Source of the DNA: Cordylochernes scorpioides
Lineage: Eukaryota; Arthropoda; Arachnida; Pseudoscorpiones; Chernetidae
NCBI GenBank assembly: GCA_030710605.1
Contig: CP092882.1
Location: 1,962,784-2,026,783 of the forward strand
Direction of reading: 5' to 3'
DNA length: 64,000 bases
Shown here: piece by piece, positions 41,813 through 53,840 of the stretch
Layout: every line of letters begins with the position of its first letter
How positions within the stretch are numbered: position 1 is the first letter of the stretch
Position numbers and translations under genes: made by a program
The notes under the pieces: model-generated
What the model saw: the letters and a program-made list of their open reading frames with translations, nothing else
Told to the model about the DNA's origin: nothing
Database searches by the model: none

Positions 41813-42305
41813 TATAAAAATGCCTCAGGAATAAATTATATCTCTCATGTGATAATGTTATATAAAATAAATTACGGATGACGTAACTCAAGACTTTCCT
41901 CTTTTGATTAGATAAATATATTATTGTGTATGTCCCAGTGAGAACGTGGAATTCACATCATCGGGTAGTTGGCGACTTCTGTACGCTCCAGGAACCTGGG
42001 TTACTTAAATAAATAAATTCATATCAATAGTTCGGCCATAAGATTGGCCTTTCTCAATATAAATCACCTACAGTATCGGATACATACAAGTACGTATATA
42101 AACAGAATCGTCCAATACAGTATTAGAGCTTTAAGAAGCGGTCTGGTGGATTAAATTGACGAAACTGCTGGGAGGGTTTCCTACTGATTAGCCCTACCAT
42201 AATTTTCTCATTCGCAGCAAGTACAGTAGAGGTTTATTTTATATAAACTTTCGTGCTTAATGGTTACATTTTTTACATATAGATGGCGTGCGTTATTGTC
42301 TTATC

Positions 42306-42664
42306 CCTATATATATATAAATCAATGTTTGTATGTTTGTTTGTTTGTATGTCCGGTATACAAATTCGCAGTAGTTCACTAATTCAAACCAAAATTTCCA
42401 TACATAGGTAAAAAAATACGGGGAAGACGATAGGCTATTTTAAAAAATATATAAATCAATTATTAAAACTATATATTCAAATTATTCTACTTAGCTCACG
42501 AACAGCGCCCTCTATCAAAGATTAGATTAAATTATGCTGATGCAAACAAATAGATAATGCTAATAACATACAATTATAAAAAAAATCTTATCTAAATATA
42601 TATATCACTCGGGTAGATATGCACACGGGTCAATCCCGGGGCGAAGCCCGGGTCACCCGTCTAG
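42306..42664 (+). mobile_element. Helitron-like element, non-autonomous
   Basis: A TA-rich start, TGTATGTCCGGTATACAAAT and a 3' hairpin CCCGGGGCGAAGCCCGGG then TCACCCGTCTAG. The sister at 59713-60061 is in the opposite orientation. Confidence 0.8.
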
Positions 42665-42777
42665 TATTTAATAAATCACCTTTTTGTGGCCAATAAGGAA
42701 GATTTCATGAATTCTGTGTTGTAAGGTTTTTGATCATATTTTTATTACGTTTTTGGAACGTAACGCATCATATAGGA

Positions 42778-42980
42778 CAGAGGTTAGCAAACTGCGGTGG
42801 CTCGCGAGCTACATGCGGCTCTTTGGATGTGAAGATCTTTATATAGTTCCATATGTAAATATTATTTATGTGAGTACTATTTATTGTTGGCAAGAAAACA
42901 TATTGTGGCTCTTTAAAAACTTTGAAATTTTATAAATTGTAATTTTTGACTCCTCCGACTCAAAAGTTTGCTGCCCCCTG
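42778..42980. mobile_element. hAT-type MITE
   Basis: Terminal inverted repeats CAGAGGTTAGCAAACTGCGG and CAAAAGTTTGCTGCCCCCTG. The flanks (ATATAGGA and GTCTAGGC) are a poor match for an 8-bp duplication, so it is old or rearranged. Confidence 0.7.
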
Positions 42981-43362
42981 GTCTAGGCGCTTGCTTCTAT
43001 TGTATAAAAAAAGTGAAAGTTGTATAAGCTTATGATTTTTCTTTGTTTTAAAAAATGAATCGATGTTGGTTCCATATGTTTGAATTGAATATTACACCTT
43101 AGTTCTATATATATTTTATTGCTTAAGAAGGAACACAACAAAACAAAGAAAAAAACTACAAATGCAAAATGATTTGATAACTAACTAAGTAAAAAAACAA
43201 AAATAATAATAATAATATTATCAAAAATGATGATGATGATGATAAAAATTGAATGTGTCTGCCAGAAAAAAATGCTTCTATGAATTAAAAATAGGAATAA
43301 TTACAAAATGAACATATAAACTTCAAACATCTACAATAGCATACACCGGTTGTGCGACGTAC

Positions 43363-43541
43363 CCGTGGAAGCCGCTGCCGGCGATGCAGGCCTCAGGGCG
43401 ACAGGAGGAGAGGAAGTGAGGTCTCAGCTCGGCCACACAGGTCTTCATCCCCTCCACCACGGCCACCAGGTACAGGAACCCTCGGGCGTACTGTCCCCAC
43501 AGGCTCCAGAGCCTCGGGCGTCTTTCTACTGGGAGCACGTG
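43363..43541 (-). CDS. Phospholipid phosphatase exon with motif C1
   Basis: Encodes HVLPVERRPRLWSLWGQYAR onward, a membrane segment GFLYLVAVVEGM, then KTCVAELRPHFLSSC, the first PAP2 motif (Kx6RP) followed by the PHFL and cysteine typical of PLPP proteins. The acceptor is GTTTGGCAG (phase 0, matching the upstream exon) and the donor CACGG/GTACGT (phase 2), a strong consensus. The exon is GC-rich compared with its surroundings, as are the other PLPP exons, which supports coding. The loop between C1 and C2 would be about 15 residues shorter than usual if joined directly. Confidence 0.82.
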
Positions 43542-43599
43542 CTGCCAAACATCAGGTTGGCTAGAGTCAGCTTACGGAATAGTTGATGTAGAAAACGGA

Positions 43600-44293
43600 T
43601 ATGTCCTATAGAAACAATATATACGTATCCTATGAACAAGATACACATTTAAATACGCCTATATAAAAAGTCGAAAAGTTTTTAAAAGTTTAATAATATC
43701 CGCCGGAAGCGGGACATACTCACTAGAAAGAGGTCACACCCACCAGAAACAGGACATACCAACAAAAAAACAAAACACACCCAACATAAACAAGACATCT
43801 ACCAGAAACAGGACACACATACCAGAAATAAGACGCTCACCAGAAGCAGAACACACCCACTAGAAAAAAGACCCACCCACCAGAGACAAGACACGCCCAC
43901 AAGAAACAAGACACGCCACAAGAAACAAGACACGCCCACAAGAAACAAGACACACCTGCCAGAAACAGGACACACCCACCAAAAATAAGACACGCCCGCC
44001 AGAAACAGCACAACGCCCACCACCGTTTAGAAAACGGATATGTCCTATAGAAACAATATATACGTATCCTATGAACAAGATACAGATTTTAAAAGTTTAA
44101 TAATATCCGCCGGAAGCGGGACATACTCACTAGAAAGAGGTCACACCCACCAGAAGCAGGACACGCCCACCAGAAACAAAACAAGTCCACCAGAAACAGG
44201 ACACACCCACCATAAATAAGACACACCCACCAGAGACAAGACCCACCCACCAGAAACAGGACACGCCCACCGCCAGAAACAAGCCACACCTAC
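43600..44293. repeat. About 21-bp minisatellite growing from a PLPP splice donor, with a larger duplication
   Basis: On the minus strand the intron opens CTG/GTAGGTGTGG and continues as repeated TTTCTGGTGGGTGTGTCTTG-like units. Each repeats the CTG/GTGGGTG that resembles the real donor. A block of about 100 bp (ACGGATATGTCCTATAGAAA to GCCGGAAGCGGGACATACTC) occurs twice, at 43600-43735 and 44030-44130, so the array itself was duplicated. Confidence 0.88.
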
Positions 44294-44451
44294 CAGGAGC
44301 AGGACAGGAGCGAGCAGGTTGACACCAAAGAGCCACCATAGCGACACCGTGTCGCCGTGGAAGGGAGATGTCAGGAGGGGATCATCACAGTCCAGAGTCC
44401 GCTCCCGTTTCTTGACAAAGTCCACATTGGACAGGGCGACCACGCCCAGCG
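44294..44451 (-). CDS. Phospholipid phosphatase exon, N-terminal region
   Basis: A 158-bp exon that begins (with two bases completing a codon) ALGVVALSNVDFVKKRERTL. It then has DCDDPLLTSPFHGDTVS, the extracellular stretch that corresponds to the CNDxSIxYPYxxxTV segment of PLPP proteins, and membrane segment LWWLFGVNLLAPVLLL. The acceptor is TATTGTGTCCAG and the donor CTCCTG/GTAGGTG. PLPP enzymes dephosphorylate phosphatidate, lysophosphatidate and sphingosine-1-phosphate at the cell surface and inner membranes. The first exon with the start codon and first membrane segment was not found upstream. Confidence 0.78.
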
Positions 44452-44569
44452 CTGGACACAATATCATATCAGCTCCCTCTATCGCTGAAATTTGGAACTA
44501 ATTTCAACGCTTTACTCTTTATAGAATCAAAAACTGTTTATACAGATCTGCAACGATGAAAATAGGAGC

Positions 44570-44660
44570 GCATGGCTCATCAGTGATGAACCCTCCCAGT
44601 GGTTTCGGCAGTTTAACCTCCAGACTGCTCTACTATTGTATTAGACGAATTTATACAGAC
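44570..44660 (-). repeat. Conserved GAAACCGCTGGGAGGG repeat
   Basis: Minus strand: CTGCCGAAACCACTGGGAGG, then TTCATCACTGATGAGCC. The family recurs at 6215-6345, 9380-9460 (minus), 42110-42215, 47215-47345, 48480-48585, 49915-50045 and 61155-61290. It combines a GAAA and a CTGATGA within 30 bases. Confidence 0.6.
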
Positions 44661-45360
44661 TTTATAAAAAGAATGTTTAAAAATACCGATCACAAAATAT
44701 TTTCTATTATGTAATAAACATTTTATTATTTTTTTGTGCATTGGGTGTTTCCATGGTTTGTCAGGAGCAACATCCTTAGAAAGAATCTCAAGAAAGAAAA
44801 CTTAAACGACTTCATAATAAGACAATCTTTCAATTTCTATTTTCAGAAAAACTTTGAAATACAACCTCAAAGATGCATGAAACCACAAAGAAGAAACGAA
44901 GAAAAAGAACCCCAAACCAAGGCAAATTTCAATTATCTGAAAAAAAATGAAGACAAATGGGGGAAAAAAAGAAAGAAAAACCATGTGGTCAAAACAAAAT
45001 AAATAGGGAAAACGGCCCATTATAGAAGAAAGGTAAATGGACATATTCCATAACATTGTTAAATTACATACCAATATAAAATTTCAGTTGTAAATGTCCA
45101 CGCTGTATATTTTTGTAAATATTTCTTGTAAGATATAGTCGATGTTTTATTAAGCCCGTTGAAGAGCGATTATCACTTGAAAGCTAGCGTTTTGTAATAA
45201 AAAGAAACACATTGTGAGATAATATTTTGTAATTTTAAAACGTTTTTCACAATTCTATCATGAATAGAAGAAAGAACGCACAAGGTTCTAACCTTGTAAA
45301 TATGTAAATACAATGTAAATATGATGTACATCTACTGTATAAATGTACATAATAAAGTTA

Positions 45361-45617
45361 CACCAATACCTCGCTTTGCGTCGTTTCGTTTTTTTCAAAG
45401 TTGCGTCGCTGCTTAATTTTTACTGATTTTCACTGTCAGTCGTTAGATTTTCGAAGTTGCGTTGTTTTGGATTAGAGTCTTTAATTTTTTTTTTTTTCCT
45501 AAAATATGGCAACACCTTTGTTTTTGATTGCGCCTTCACATATTTTCACTTTGCGTCGTTTCAATTTGCGTCGTGTTATTTTGGAACGTAACCCCGACGC
45601 AAAGCGAGGTATGGGTG
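45361..45617. mobile_element. MITE, GCTTTGCGTCG family
   Basis: Begins CACCAATACCTCGCTTTGCG and ends GACGCAAAGCGAGGTATGGG with TG, flanked by TA. Better preserved than 14077-14341. Confidence 0.85.
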
Positions 45618-45824
45618 TATTTTGTAACTGAAACTGGCTGTTGATCAAATGGAATGGAAGTTGGACACAGTGAGTTGACAAAATTGCCAAACTTGACAAC
45701 GATGTGTAGCTTTGACAATGACTAAAAAAGTGGAGCAAAGAATGAACTCTTCTGACATCTGGTATGTTAGATGAACACTCAAGATTAAATGGCAAGATTG
45801 ATAAACAAACAAAGAAGTTAGAAA

Positions 45825-45978
45825 CACAACATTGTTGTTACCGAAACGTCACACTATTTATTTGGATCTGGTCTTATTACCTTGTTTTAATCCTTATATA
45901 TTTAAACCAAATTCTACTGAGTTCATATAGCCGAAATTATTACCTTGTGTTTATAATCTATAATCTAAATTGTGCCAT
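45825..45978 (+). repeat. Single-arm fragments of the GAAACGTC fold-back
   Basis: TTGTTACCGAAACGTCACAC, then TCTTATTACCTTG and CTATAATCTAAATTGTGCC. The left arm is missing. Confidence 0.6.
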
Positions 45979-46759
45979 AAGGCCATATTAAAGAAGTTTA
46001 GAGAAAGTTCAATAGAGAGTAATCATGAGGTAATCATGGAAGTTTTCAGAACCTGTATCATTGGGAGATTACTGGAGGATTGTGAGGTAAACATTGGTTT
46101 AATGATCTAATAGAATATGTTGGAGTAAAATAGCTAACTTGTTTTATAGGAATTTAGTTTGTAGAAAATGTAGATTTGTGTTTTAATACGAGTTTTATAT
46201 ACAGGTATCCACATTGGTTCCATATCATTCCCATTGAAAAAAAAAATCCCCGTCGGAAAAATCAATGTTTAAGTTCAGAAATAACAGAGCCACAACAACC
46301 AACAAATGGTCTTCGGAACTTTCTTTAAGTGTCAAGGAGAGAGATTTGAGAACAATTAACAAACATACAAAAAAGTAAAAAGATGATGGCGCAATATTTT
46401 ATTTAATTAAAAGAAATTACAGAAGCTTTCTGGCACATGTTCTTCCTTAGCTCTCATGAACAATTAGCAATGTTGATGTTCGAGTTACAGACCTACAACT
46501 TTTGTTTAGGTAGCCAAACTAGAAGTTCCAAAATCTGATGGAGAATAATTTGAAACGAGTTTCCGTCGATCGTAAATTTCTTGATGAGAATCGAAATTGA
46601 AGAAGGAAATCCTGCAGGAAATTTCTTCCAACTTCCTTCAGCACAGATTTTCCTCGGTTCCCTACTACATAGTGGAATCATAGTGGATGAAGACATTAAG
46701 ACGCGAATGTTTCTTTTTAACAAATAAATCAAACCTCTACTCTCCTTACTGTTCAATAA

Positions 46760-46932
46760 GTCGGTGGATGAGAGGGTAACACGCTCGATTCCCGACAGTC
46801 ATGAACCGGGATTGAATCCCGCGTTAAAATTTTGTTTAATATGTGAATAACCTTTACATATTATTCACTGTTTCAATTATCATGAACTAGGTTGCTCTTG
46901 CTGAGCGGTACCTATTAATGTGATTTTGAACC
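46760..46932 (+). mobile_element. tRNA-derived SINE, family 2, with target duplication
   Basis: Full-length copy (GTCGGTGGATGAGAGGGTAA to GTGATTTTGAACC) bordered by CTTACTGTTCA on both sides (11 bp; left copy ends about 46754, right copy starts about 46938). Confidence 0.85.
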
Positions 46933-47214
46933 AGCGAACTTACTGTTCAGTCCTTTACCTTTCAGTCCTTACTTGAAGAAATAATCAAAAGAATACAGCT
47001 ACCATCACAATACGTTAGACTTACTTAAAGCCTTCTAATATATATAAAACAACAGTCATTCTATTTCTCTATTCTCCAAACTTCATTAAACTTTTCATAG
47101 TTAATTATTATACAAATGAAAACACCAAAACGCGAATGTTTCACAAATAAATCAAACTTCGACTGCCTTTTTAAATACCATAGCTAAGATTCCACCCTTC
47201 AGTACAGTATATAT

Positions 47215-47345
47215 AAACAGAATGATCCAATACAGTATTAGAGCTCTGAGAAGCGGTCAGGTAGATTAAATTGGCGAAACCGCTGGGAGGGTTCACCACT
47301 GATGAGCCAAGCCCTCTCAATATTTTTTCATCACAGTAAGGACAG
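47215..47345. repeat. Conserved GAAACCGCTGGGAGGG repeat
   Basis: TACAGTATTAGAGCTCTGAG, AAGCGGTC, GGCGAAACCGCTGGGAGGGT, CACTGATGAGCC and a TTTTTTCATCACAGTAAGG end. Confidence 0.6.
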
Positions 47346-48579
47346 TAGAAGTTTGATTTATGTGTGAAACATTCGCGTCTTAATGCCTCCATTCGATATA
47401 TATAGATGGGACGTTATAGCTTTGTATAAGTTATCATGGTTTTGAAAATAGAGCAATCCATAAGTAAATCTTTAATTAAAAATGTATATATTGACGTTAT
47501 GTGGCGCTGAGTTTGTTGTTGACACACATTAATATAAAATAAAAGGATTTCTCACTGCTTTGTTCTTATGCATACCTCTGGTGAATCCTGTATAGGGTCA
47601 GTGACCCTAAATAAAGGCTTTTTTGTTGTTGTAATAAAAGGATTTAAAAGCGCGAATGTTTCTTTTATACATAATACAAACTTCTACTGTCTTTACTGCG
47701 ATGAAAAAATATATTGGAAGTTAGTATTATGTATAAAAGAAACATTCGCGCTTTTAAATCCTTTTATTTTATATGTATGGATGGCGCGTTATTGCTTTGT
47801 GTTAACACATTAATATGTTATAACACTTTGATAAAGGTTGGCGTTCAGCCAACTGATATATTGGTAAAATAAATGATATTTTGATCCAATATATGTCTTT
47901 TTAAATTAAAGGTATCATAGTATTTAGCATTTTTTAACTTCTCAAACTCAATGTGAAACTCAAATCCTGATTATCAAGAATCAAAGATTCAGGATCAAAC
48001 CCGCAGTGAGAATTTCTTCTCAAAAGAAAACGATGTTTAAATAGCCGCCGATTCTTGCAAAAGTCCAACCACACCAGTGAGTGCAAGTAGTTAAACTGGG
48101 ATATGGAACTTTGTAACTGTACAAGTCGAACTATTTTCTACATGCGCAGACATATAATGGCTGAAATACGTTAATGATTAGCAATAAGTTTCCTTGATCA
48201 TGCCGTATGAAGAGGATAGAGTAATAATGCTATTTACTGGTGCACGAATTGTGGTGTTTTTTTAAAGCAGAAAAAAAAGTGCTCAGTGCGGGATTCGATC
48301 CTAAGTCAAGGTTGTCAATAATAGAGAATATTCATCCACAACCACAATTGAACACATATGTAAATATTTTTGAAAATAGGGCAATCCATAAATAAATCTT
48401 TAATTAAAAGGCATATATTGGTAAAATAAATGATTTTTGATCCAATATATGCCTTTTAATTAAATATGTAAATATATATATTAAACTGGCGAAATCGCTG
48501 GGAGAGTTCACCACTGATGAGCCAGGCCCTCCTATTAATTTTTCCATTATAGTAAGGACAGTAGAAATTGTTTAATTTT

Positions 48580-49914
48580 AAAAAGAATCATACGCGTCTA
48601 TAATAGTTTATAATTTGCATAACAGATGGCGCGCTAATGCATCATAATATATATATGTAATACAGACTTTGTGACAGATGTTTATCTGAAGTTGGGCCTC
48701 TCTGCCGACCACGAGGCAAGATCAATGTCTTGCCCAACTGCCAGAGCTAGAACTGCAAAGTTCTAGTCCTCCCGCTTTCTTCCTGCCTCCTGACCTCCGC
48801 GGACCCAATCCGGCCTAACCTGCCTCTTCCCTAACGGAGATCCTGTCCCTAGCCTCCCCAGCCTGGTCATAGTGGTTTTATATATTCCGCTTTACGCGGC
48901 CATTGGGCTCAAAAATCATTTTATTTTGGGTAGCAGCCCCGTAAATAAAGATATTTCCGTGACAGTAATCCTGGGAACATACATTGACGTCATTGTATGA
49001 CAGCTGTGACAAAGTTCCATGGAGCTGGAGGATAGACATTGCGACACTACGTCTATAGATGTCAACAAACTGTGTCATCCGGGCTGTGTCACCAACATGT
49101 CTCTCTACATGTCTTGTCTTCCATTCACTTTATTTTTTAATTAATGGGAATACAACAATTATGGAAATAAAAGAATTTACACACAAGCCTTTATTAAGAT
49201 ATTCCGTCTTATACAGGCTCCTGTTAGAAATGAATCTAAAAAGAGAAGCAGGGGAAGAAATTGAATCCTCGCTCAGAAAAGAGAAAAAGAAGGAAAGAAT
49301 ATTTATGTACAAAAGACTATATACATCGTACATAGAACACAGTGAAGAAGTAGATTATTGAGTAAATGGTTGCATCTTGTGAAGAAAAAATATTTCCACA
49401 CAGTTTAGTTACTTTGTTAGGTCTTTTTTTTCCTTCTTGCAGTGTTGAAAAATTAAAGAACTTTAAAATAGCTGACCCATTCATTATCTATCAAGTCTGA
49501 AAGAAAGGAATACAGTGAAAAGTGTGGATGAGCAGATCTACCACAAAAAGTTTATCTTTCCATAGTGAGAGATGTACATTCAAATATATAGTGTTTCGGA
49601 TATTTTATTCCTTTGGCAAAGTGGACAAAAATGAAAGCATTTAGAGAGAGAAGATGGTGTCACGGTCTACTAACCAAAAAAAGATGAATGAATTAAAGCA
49701 CAAATGATTCTTTTATACATAAAACCAACTTTTCTACTGTCCTTACTGCGATGAAAAAATATATTTATGTCTAACTGGCCTTGTCCTTATTGTTTGCGGA
49801 AGAGCATTGCTCGATGCAAATATTTATATGTAATTCTACTGTCCTATAAGCTTATGTCCATTGTTTGCTTGAATACCATTTCTGAGATTCCACCTTTCAG
49901 TGTTGCGTATATAA
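48580..49914. other. Intergenic stretch, no gene recognised
   Basis: A cytosine-rich patch at 48700-48880 shares CCTAACCTGCCTCTTCC with the duplicated segments at 24420 and 33070, so it belongs to a dispersed repeat. A lysine/glutamate-rich short frame at 49059-49361 has no supporting features. Confidence 0.4.
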
Positions 49915-50201
49915 GCAGAATGATCCAATACAGTATTAGAGCTCTAAAGAAGCGGTCTGGTAGATTAAATTGGTGAAACCGGTAGGATGGTTCACCACTG
50001 ATGAGCCAAGCCCTCCCACTATTTTTTCATCGCAGTAAGGACAGTAGAAGTTTGTTTTATGTGTAATTGTTTTATGTGTATTTTCGTGATTTAATGATTT
50101 CATTTCCTGTATATAAATAGCGCGTTATTGTTTGGCTAACCTTATCACCAGGTGCCATGGAGATAGTTAGTGTAAAGTAGAAAGTTGCATATCTAAAAAA
50201 A

Positions 50202-50369
50202 GCCGGTGGACGAGTGGGTAACACCCTCGATTCCCGACAGTCATGAACCGGGATTGAATCCCGCGTTAAAATTTTGTTTAATATGTGAATTCACATATTA
50301 TTCATTGTTTCAATTATCATAAACTAGGTTGCTCTTGTTGAGCGGTACCTAATAAAGTGATTTTGGACC
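50202..50369 (+). mobile_element. tRNA-derived SINE, family 2, with target duplication
   Basis: GCCGGTGGACGAGTGGGTAA to GTGATTTTGGACC, bordered by TGCATATCTAAA (12 bp) on both sides. Confidence 0.87.
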
Positions 50370-50490
50370 GGCTGCATATCTAAAGATTTAACAGTTTTTA
50401 TTAATTATGTCAGTACAACAACAACTAATTAATTACAGCTAGATAATATTGAACGACCAAATTATAGGACACGTATCAAATATATGAAAA

Positions 50491-50640
50491 CTAGACGAAT
50501 GACCCGGCAACGCCCGTGTTTTACCCGATTGAATGTTTTTATTCCAATACTATTTGTTACAATTATAAATTGGAGCCGTGGATGTCACTCTTGTGAAACG
50601 TCCCGCTCCAAACTTTACATGTACATTAGGTCAGCTGGTA
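50491..50640 (-). mobile_element. Helitron-like 3' end
   Basis: Inverted: ends CGGGTCATTCGTCTAG with a preceding GC-rich near-hairpin (CACGGGCGTTGCCGGG) and AATCGGGTAAAACACG. The matching 3' end in opposite orientation is at 56400-56510, on the far side of the retroelement. Confidence 0.6.
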
Positions 50641-50719
50641 TTACCCCTCATTTTCACCGCTAGAGGCGCGAGCGAATTGACTTTTTGTAAATATACATAA
50701 TTATAAAGATAGAAGCTTC

Positions 50720-51120
50720 TATAGAAGATAATGATCATAATGATGATGCGCGCGCATCCGTGACATGAGGAATTGAGGAAAGACGGTCGTGACTATATAT
50801 ATTAAAAATATAATAAAATAATAATAATAATATAATAATAATTATTATTATTATTATCATTAGATAATGATAATGATCATAATGATGATGTGCGCGCATC
50901 CGTGGACAGCGGCCGATGAGGAATTGAGGAAAGACGGTCGTGACTATATATGTTGATAATAATAAAATAATAATAATATAATAATAATTATTATTATTAT
51001 TATTATCATTAGATAATGATAATGATCATAATGATGATGCGCGCGCATCCGTGACATGAGTAATGAGGAATTGATTGATTGAGGAAAGACGGTCGTGACT
51101 ATATATGTTGATAATAATAA
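50720..51120. repeat. TAA-rich tandem repeat, left part
   Basis: Units of about 130-180 bp containing GATAATGATCATAATGATGA, TGCGCGCGCATCCGTGACAT, GAGGAAAGACGGTCGTGACT and a (TAA)n/(ATT)n block. It continues at 55335 after the inserted retroelement. Confidence 0.88.
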
Positions 51121-51493
51121 GTGTAAACACGTTTTTTTTCCCTCTCCCAACAAAACCTGAAAATTGATCAAAAATAGCGCCAAAGTGATAATTTTTCAAT
51201 ATTAAAAACAAACATTTTCGAAATAGTAAAGGGCAAGGTAAAAATCTGTATCAAAAAATGAGAAATTTTTCGAAATTGGATCAATAGTGTTTTAGAAAGT
51301 TGCAAACACGTGCTTTTACAAACGTGATAGTATTGTTATAGCCTTTATTTTATTTTGATTTTTTTTTTTTTTTTTGTGTTCATGTTGGTAGGATTTGTGT
51401 GAGTAAATTTTATTTTCCATTTTTCTTCTTTATCAGATTGTGAATGGCTGAAAACAACCTCAAGAAAATATCAAACTTGAATCCTACATTAAC

Positions 51494-52415
51494 TTGGAGC
51501 AGAATGGTCACTCCAGCCAGTCAGATGAAGATATAGAGAGAAGTGAGAATATCTTTCTTATCCAATCATTTTATAAATATGCCGATAGAAAGGGAAGGGC
51601 AGGAAGAAATCTTGGCCTAAAATCCAAGAAGAATACCGAGAAAAGCCGATTTGGACGCGCAATAAATCTTGGTACTCTAAGAATAAAGGTTTACAAGCTT
51701 ATCAAGGACGAAAGATACATAGATATCGTCAATGAATACAGAGGGACATCCAACGGATCTGCACCTGTTGTAAGCCAAAGCCAGGAAGAAGACGAAAGAG
51801 AAAGTACCTCAAATGTTCCAGACAACGGCGAGCAAACCAGTGACAGTAGAACTTGCGATAGTGAAATCACCAATAACCAAATAGGCCAAGAGGAAGGTGA
51901 GAGAACAAACGAAAGGGAAGATAGGGATTCATCAGAACTAGTAAGCCAACCAGATAAGGAAAAAGAAACAATGAAGAGGCAAACAGCGATAACCCAGTAA
52001 ACATAGAATTGCGGCTGAGAGTAACAAGGGCAATGGAGAAAGCGACAGAAGAATGCTCAAACAAACCAGTTAATGAGTGGACATCGACGTTCAAAATCCC
52101 ATACGTAAAATATAAAAAGCATATTCTAGAGGAAATTAACAATTACATTGAGGAAAACCTAATGGGAATCTGAACTTGGAAAAAATCAGCAAAATTATTT
52201 ATGCAGCGCAAATGGCATATGAACAGTTAACCAAAAAGCCGCAAAGAGCGGGGGACTGGAAATATCCATTGAACAAATCAATCCAAGAGAAAGAAAATAT
52301 GATGAAAATAATTGAAAAACGAATAGAATCTGGAAAAATGAACAGCAAAGAAAACCACATGGTAAAACAAGTAGCCAAGAAATATAGAAGCGACCCAGGA
52401 AAATATCAGATTTAA
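51494..52415 (+). pseudogene. N-terminal part of the non-LTR ORF, frameshifted
   Basis: A charged region (KYADRKGRAGRNLGLKSKKN; REDRDSSELVSQPDKEKETM) runs to a stop at about 52000. Coding sense continues in other frames (VTRAMEKATEECSNKPVNEW, then ISKIIYAAQMAYEQLTKKPQ). No zinc finger is seen at the N-terminus. It needs at least two frameshifts to read through. Confidence 0.6.
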
Positions 52416-52510
52416 AAATAGTTCAAGAAAAAATAAACCAAGAAATAAAAGTAATACAGAAAAGAATAGAGGTATCAGAAAAAAGAAGTGAATTTAATAA
52501 GACAAATTAT

Positions 52511-53840
52511 ATGTTTGAACTGAATAGGGGAGCATTTTACAGAAAATTAAAGCCACAAAAAGCAAATGAAGGCCCCATTAATGAAGAAGATTTAACAAAT
52601 TTCTGGTCCAAAAACTTGGGGCGAAGAATCAAGACCTCGATATTCCGGAATACCTCATCCAGAATATTGAGAAAACAAACAAACCTATCGAGCAAATAGA
52701 AATAACAAAAGAAGAATCGAGGAAACATTGAAAAATTTGCCAAATTGGAAAGCAGGCGGTATAGATAAAATTTATAATTTCTTTATAAAAAAATTGACCC
52801 CGCTACACGAAGATCTATATAAAGCCGTTGTTCAAGCTATAAGGAATCCAGAAACAATTCCAGACCTGGATGTTTACTGCAAAAACCTTCTTGTTTCCTA
52901 AAGGAGGAGAGAACACCCCCAGCAACTACCGCCCCATAAGTTGCATGAGCAACCTGTACAAATTAATCACGCGGATATTATCTAGAAAGCTGAACAAATA
53001 CATAGATAAGGAACGATATCTGTCTATCAATCAGATAGGAACGACGCAGCGAACTCAAGGCGCCAAGGAACAGGTCTTATTAAACAAAGCTATATGCAAA
53101 GAACACGCAAATAAACTGAAAACCATGTGGATCGACATAGCGAAAGCTTTTGACAGCATTGACCACAAATACTTGCTTAAGATATTGGAAACATCAAGAG
53201 TTCCAAAAGAAATTCAACAATTCGCAAAAATTGCCCTAGACAAATGGCAAGCACAGTTGTACTATGGCAAGCAGTGCCTCAAAACAGTGAAAATAGAAAG
53301 AGGAATATTGCAGGGAGATGGGCTATCACCTCTATTCTTCGTCATGTGCCTCGAGCCGATAACAAGGGGAGCTCAACAAAGAAGACAGTCCCCAAGTGGA
53401 GATGAGAGTGGGAGAGGAAAAAATTAAAATAAATCACCTATTGTTTATAGACGACATAAAAATATTTTCCTATAGCGACAAGGATCTTGAGCTCTTAGCG
53501 AACAAGACAACTCAGCTTTTGAATAATATAGGCTTCAAAATCAACCCGACAAAAACAGCGACAAACTCCACAGAATTCAGGAATTTGGGACACTGGCAGA
53601 AAAAGAAACATATAAATATTTAGGTGTTCTAGAGGATAACACCAGCGCAGTCGTCCCAGAAAATAAAGAGAGAATAAAAAGAGAAATAGTATCCAGAATG
53701 GAATCTTTAGCGGAAACCAAGCTGAACGCTAAAAACCTTTTCGCTGCTTTCAACGAATTTTCGCTCTCGCTCATAAACTACTACGTGGGAATCGTGGAGT
53801 TTAGTGAGCGAGAACTAGAAATGTTGGACCAAAGGTGAGA
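52511..53840 (+). pseudogene. Reverse transcriptase of the non-LTR element, frameshifted
   Basis: Recognisable blocks: NYRPISCMSNLYKLITRIL (fingers), WIDIAKAFDSIDHKYL (motif A with the first catalytic aspartate), ERGILQGDGLSPLFFVMCLE (motif B) and LLFIDDIKIFSYS (motif C, FIDD in place of the usual Y/FADD). Frame breaks lie near 52700-52870, 53400 and 53620. Copying at a nicked target is the role in the family; this copy is broken. Confidence 0.88.

Noticed and set aside
43799-44467. Long Val/Ser/Cys-rich minus-strand frames
   Set aside because: They are translations of the 21-bp minisatellite in the intron; only 44294-44451 matches PLPP proteins.
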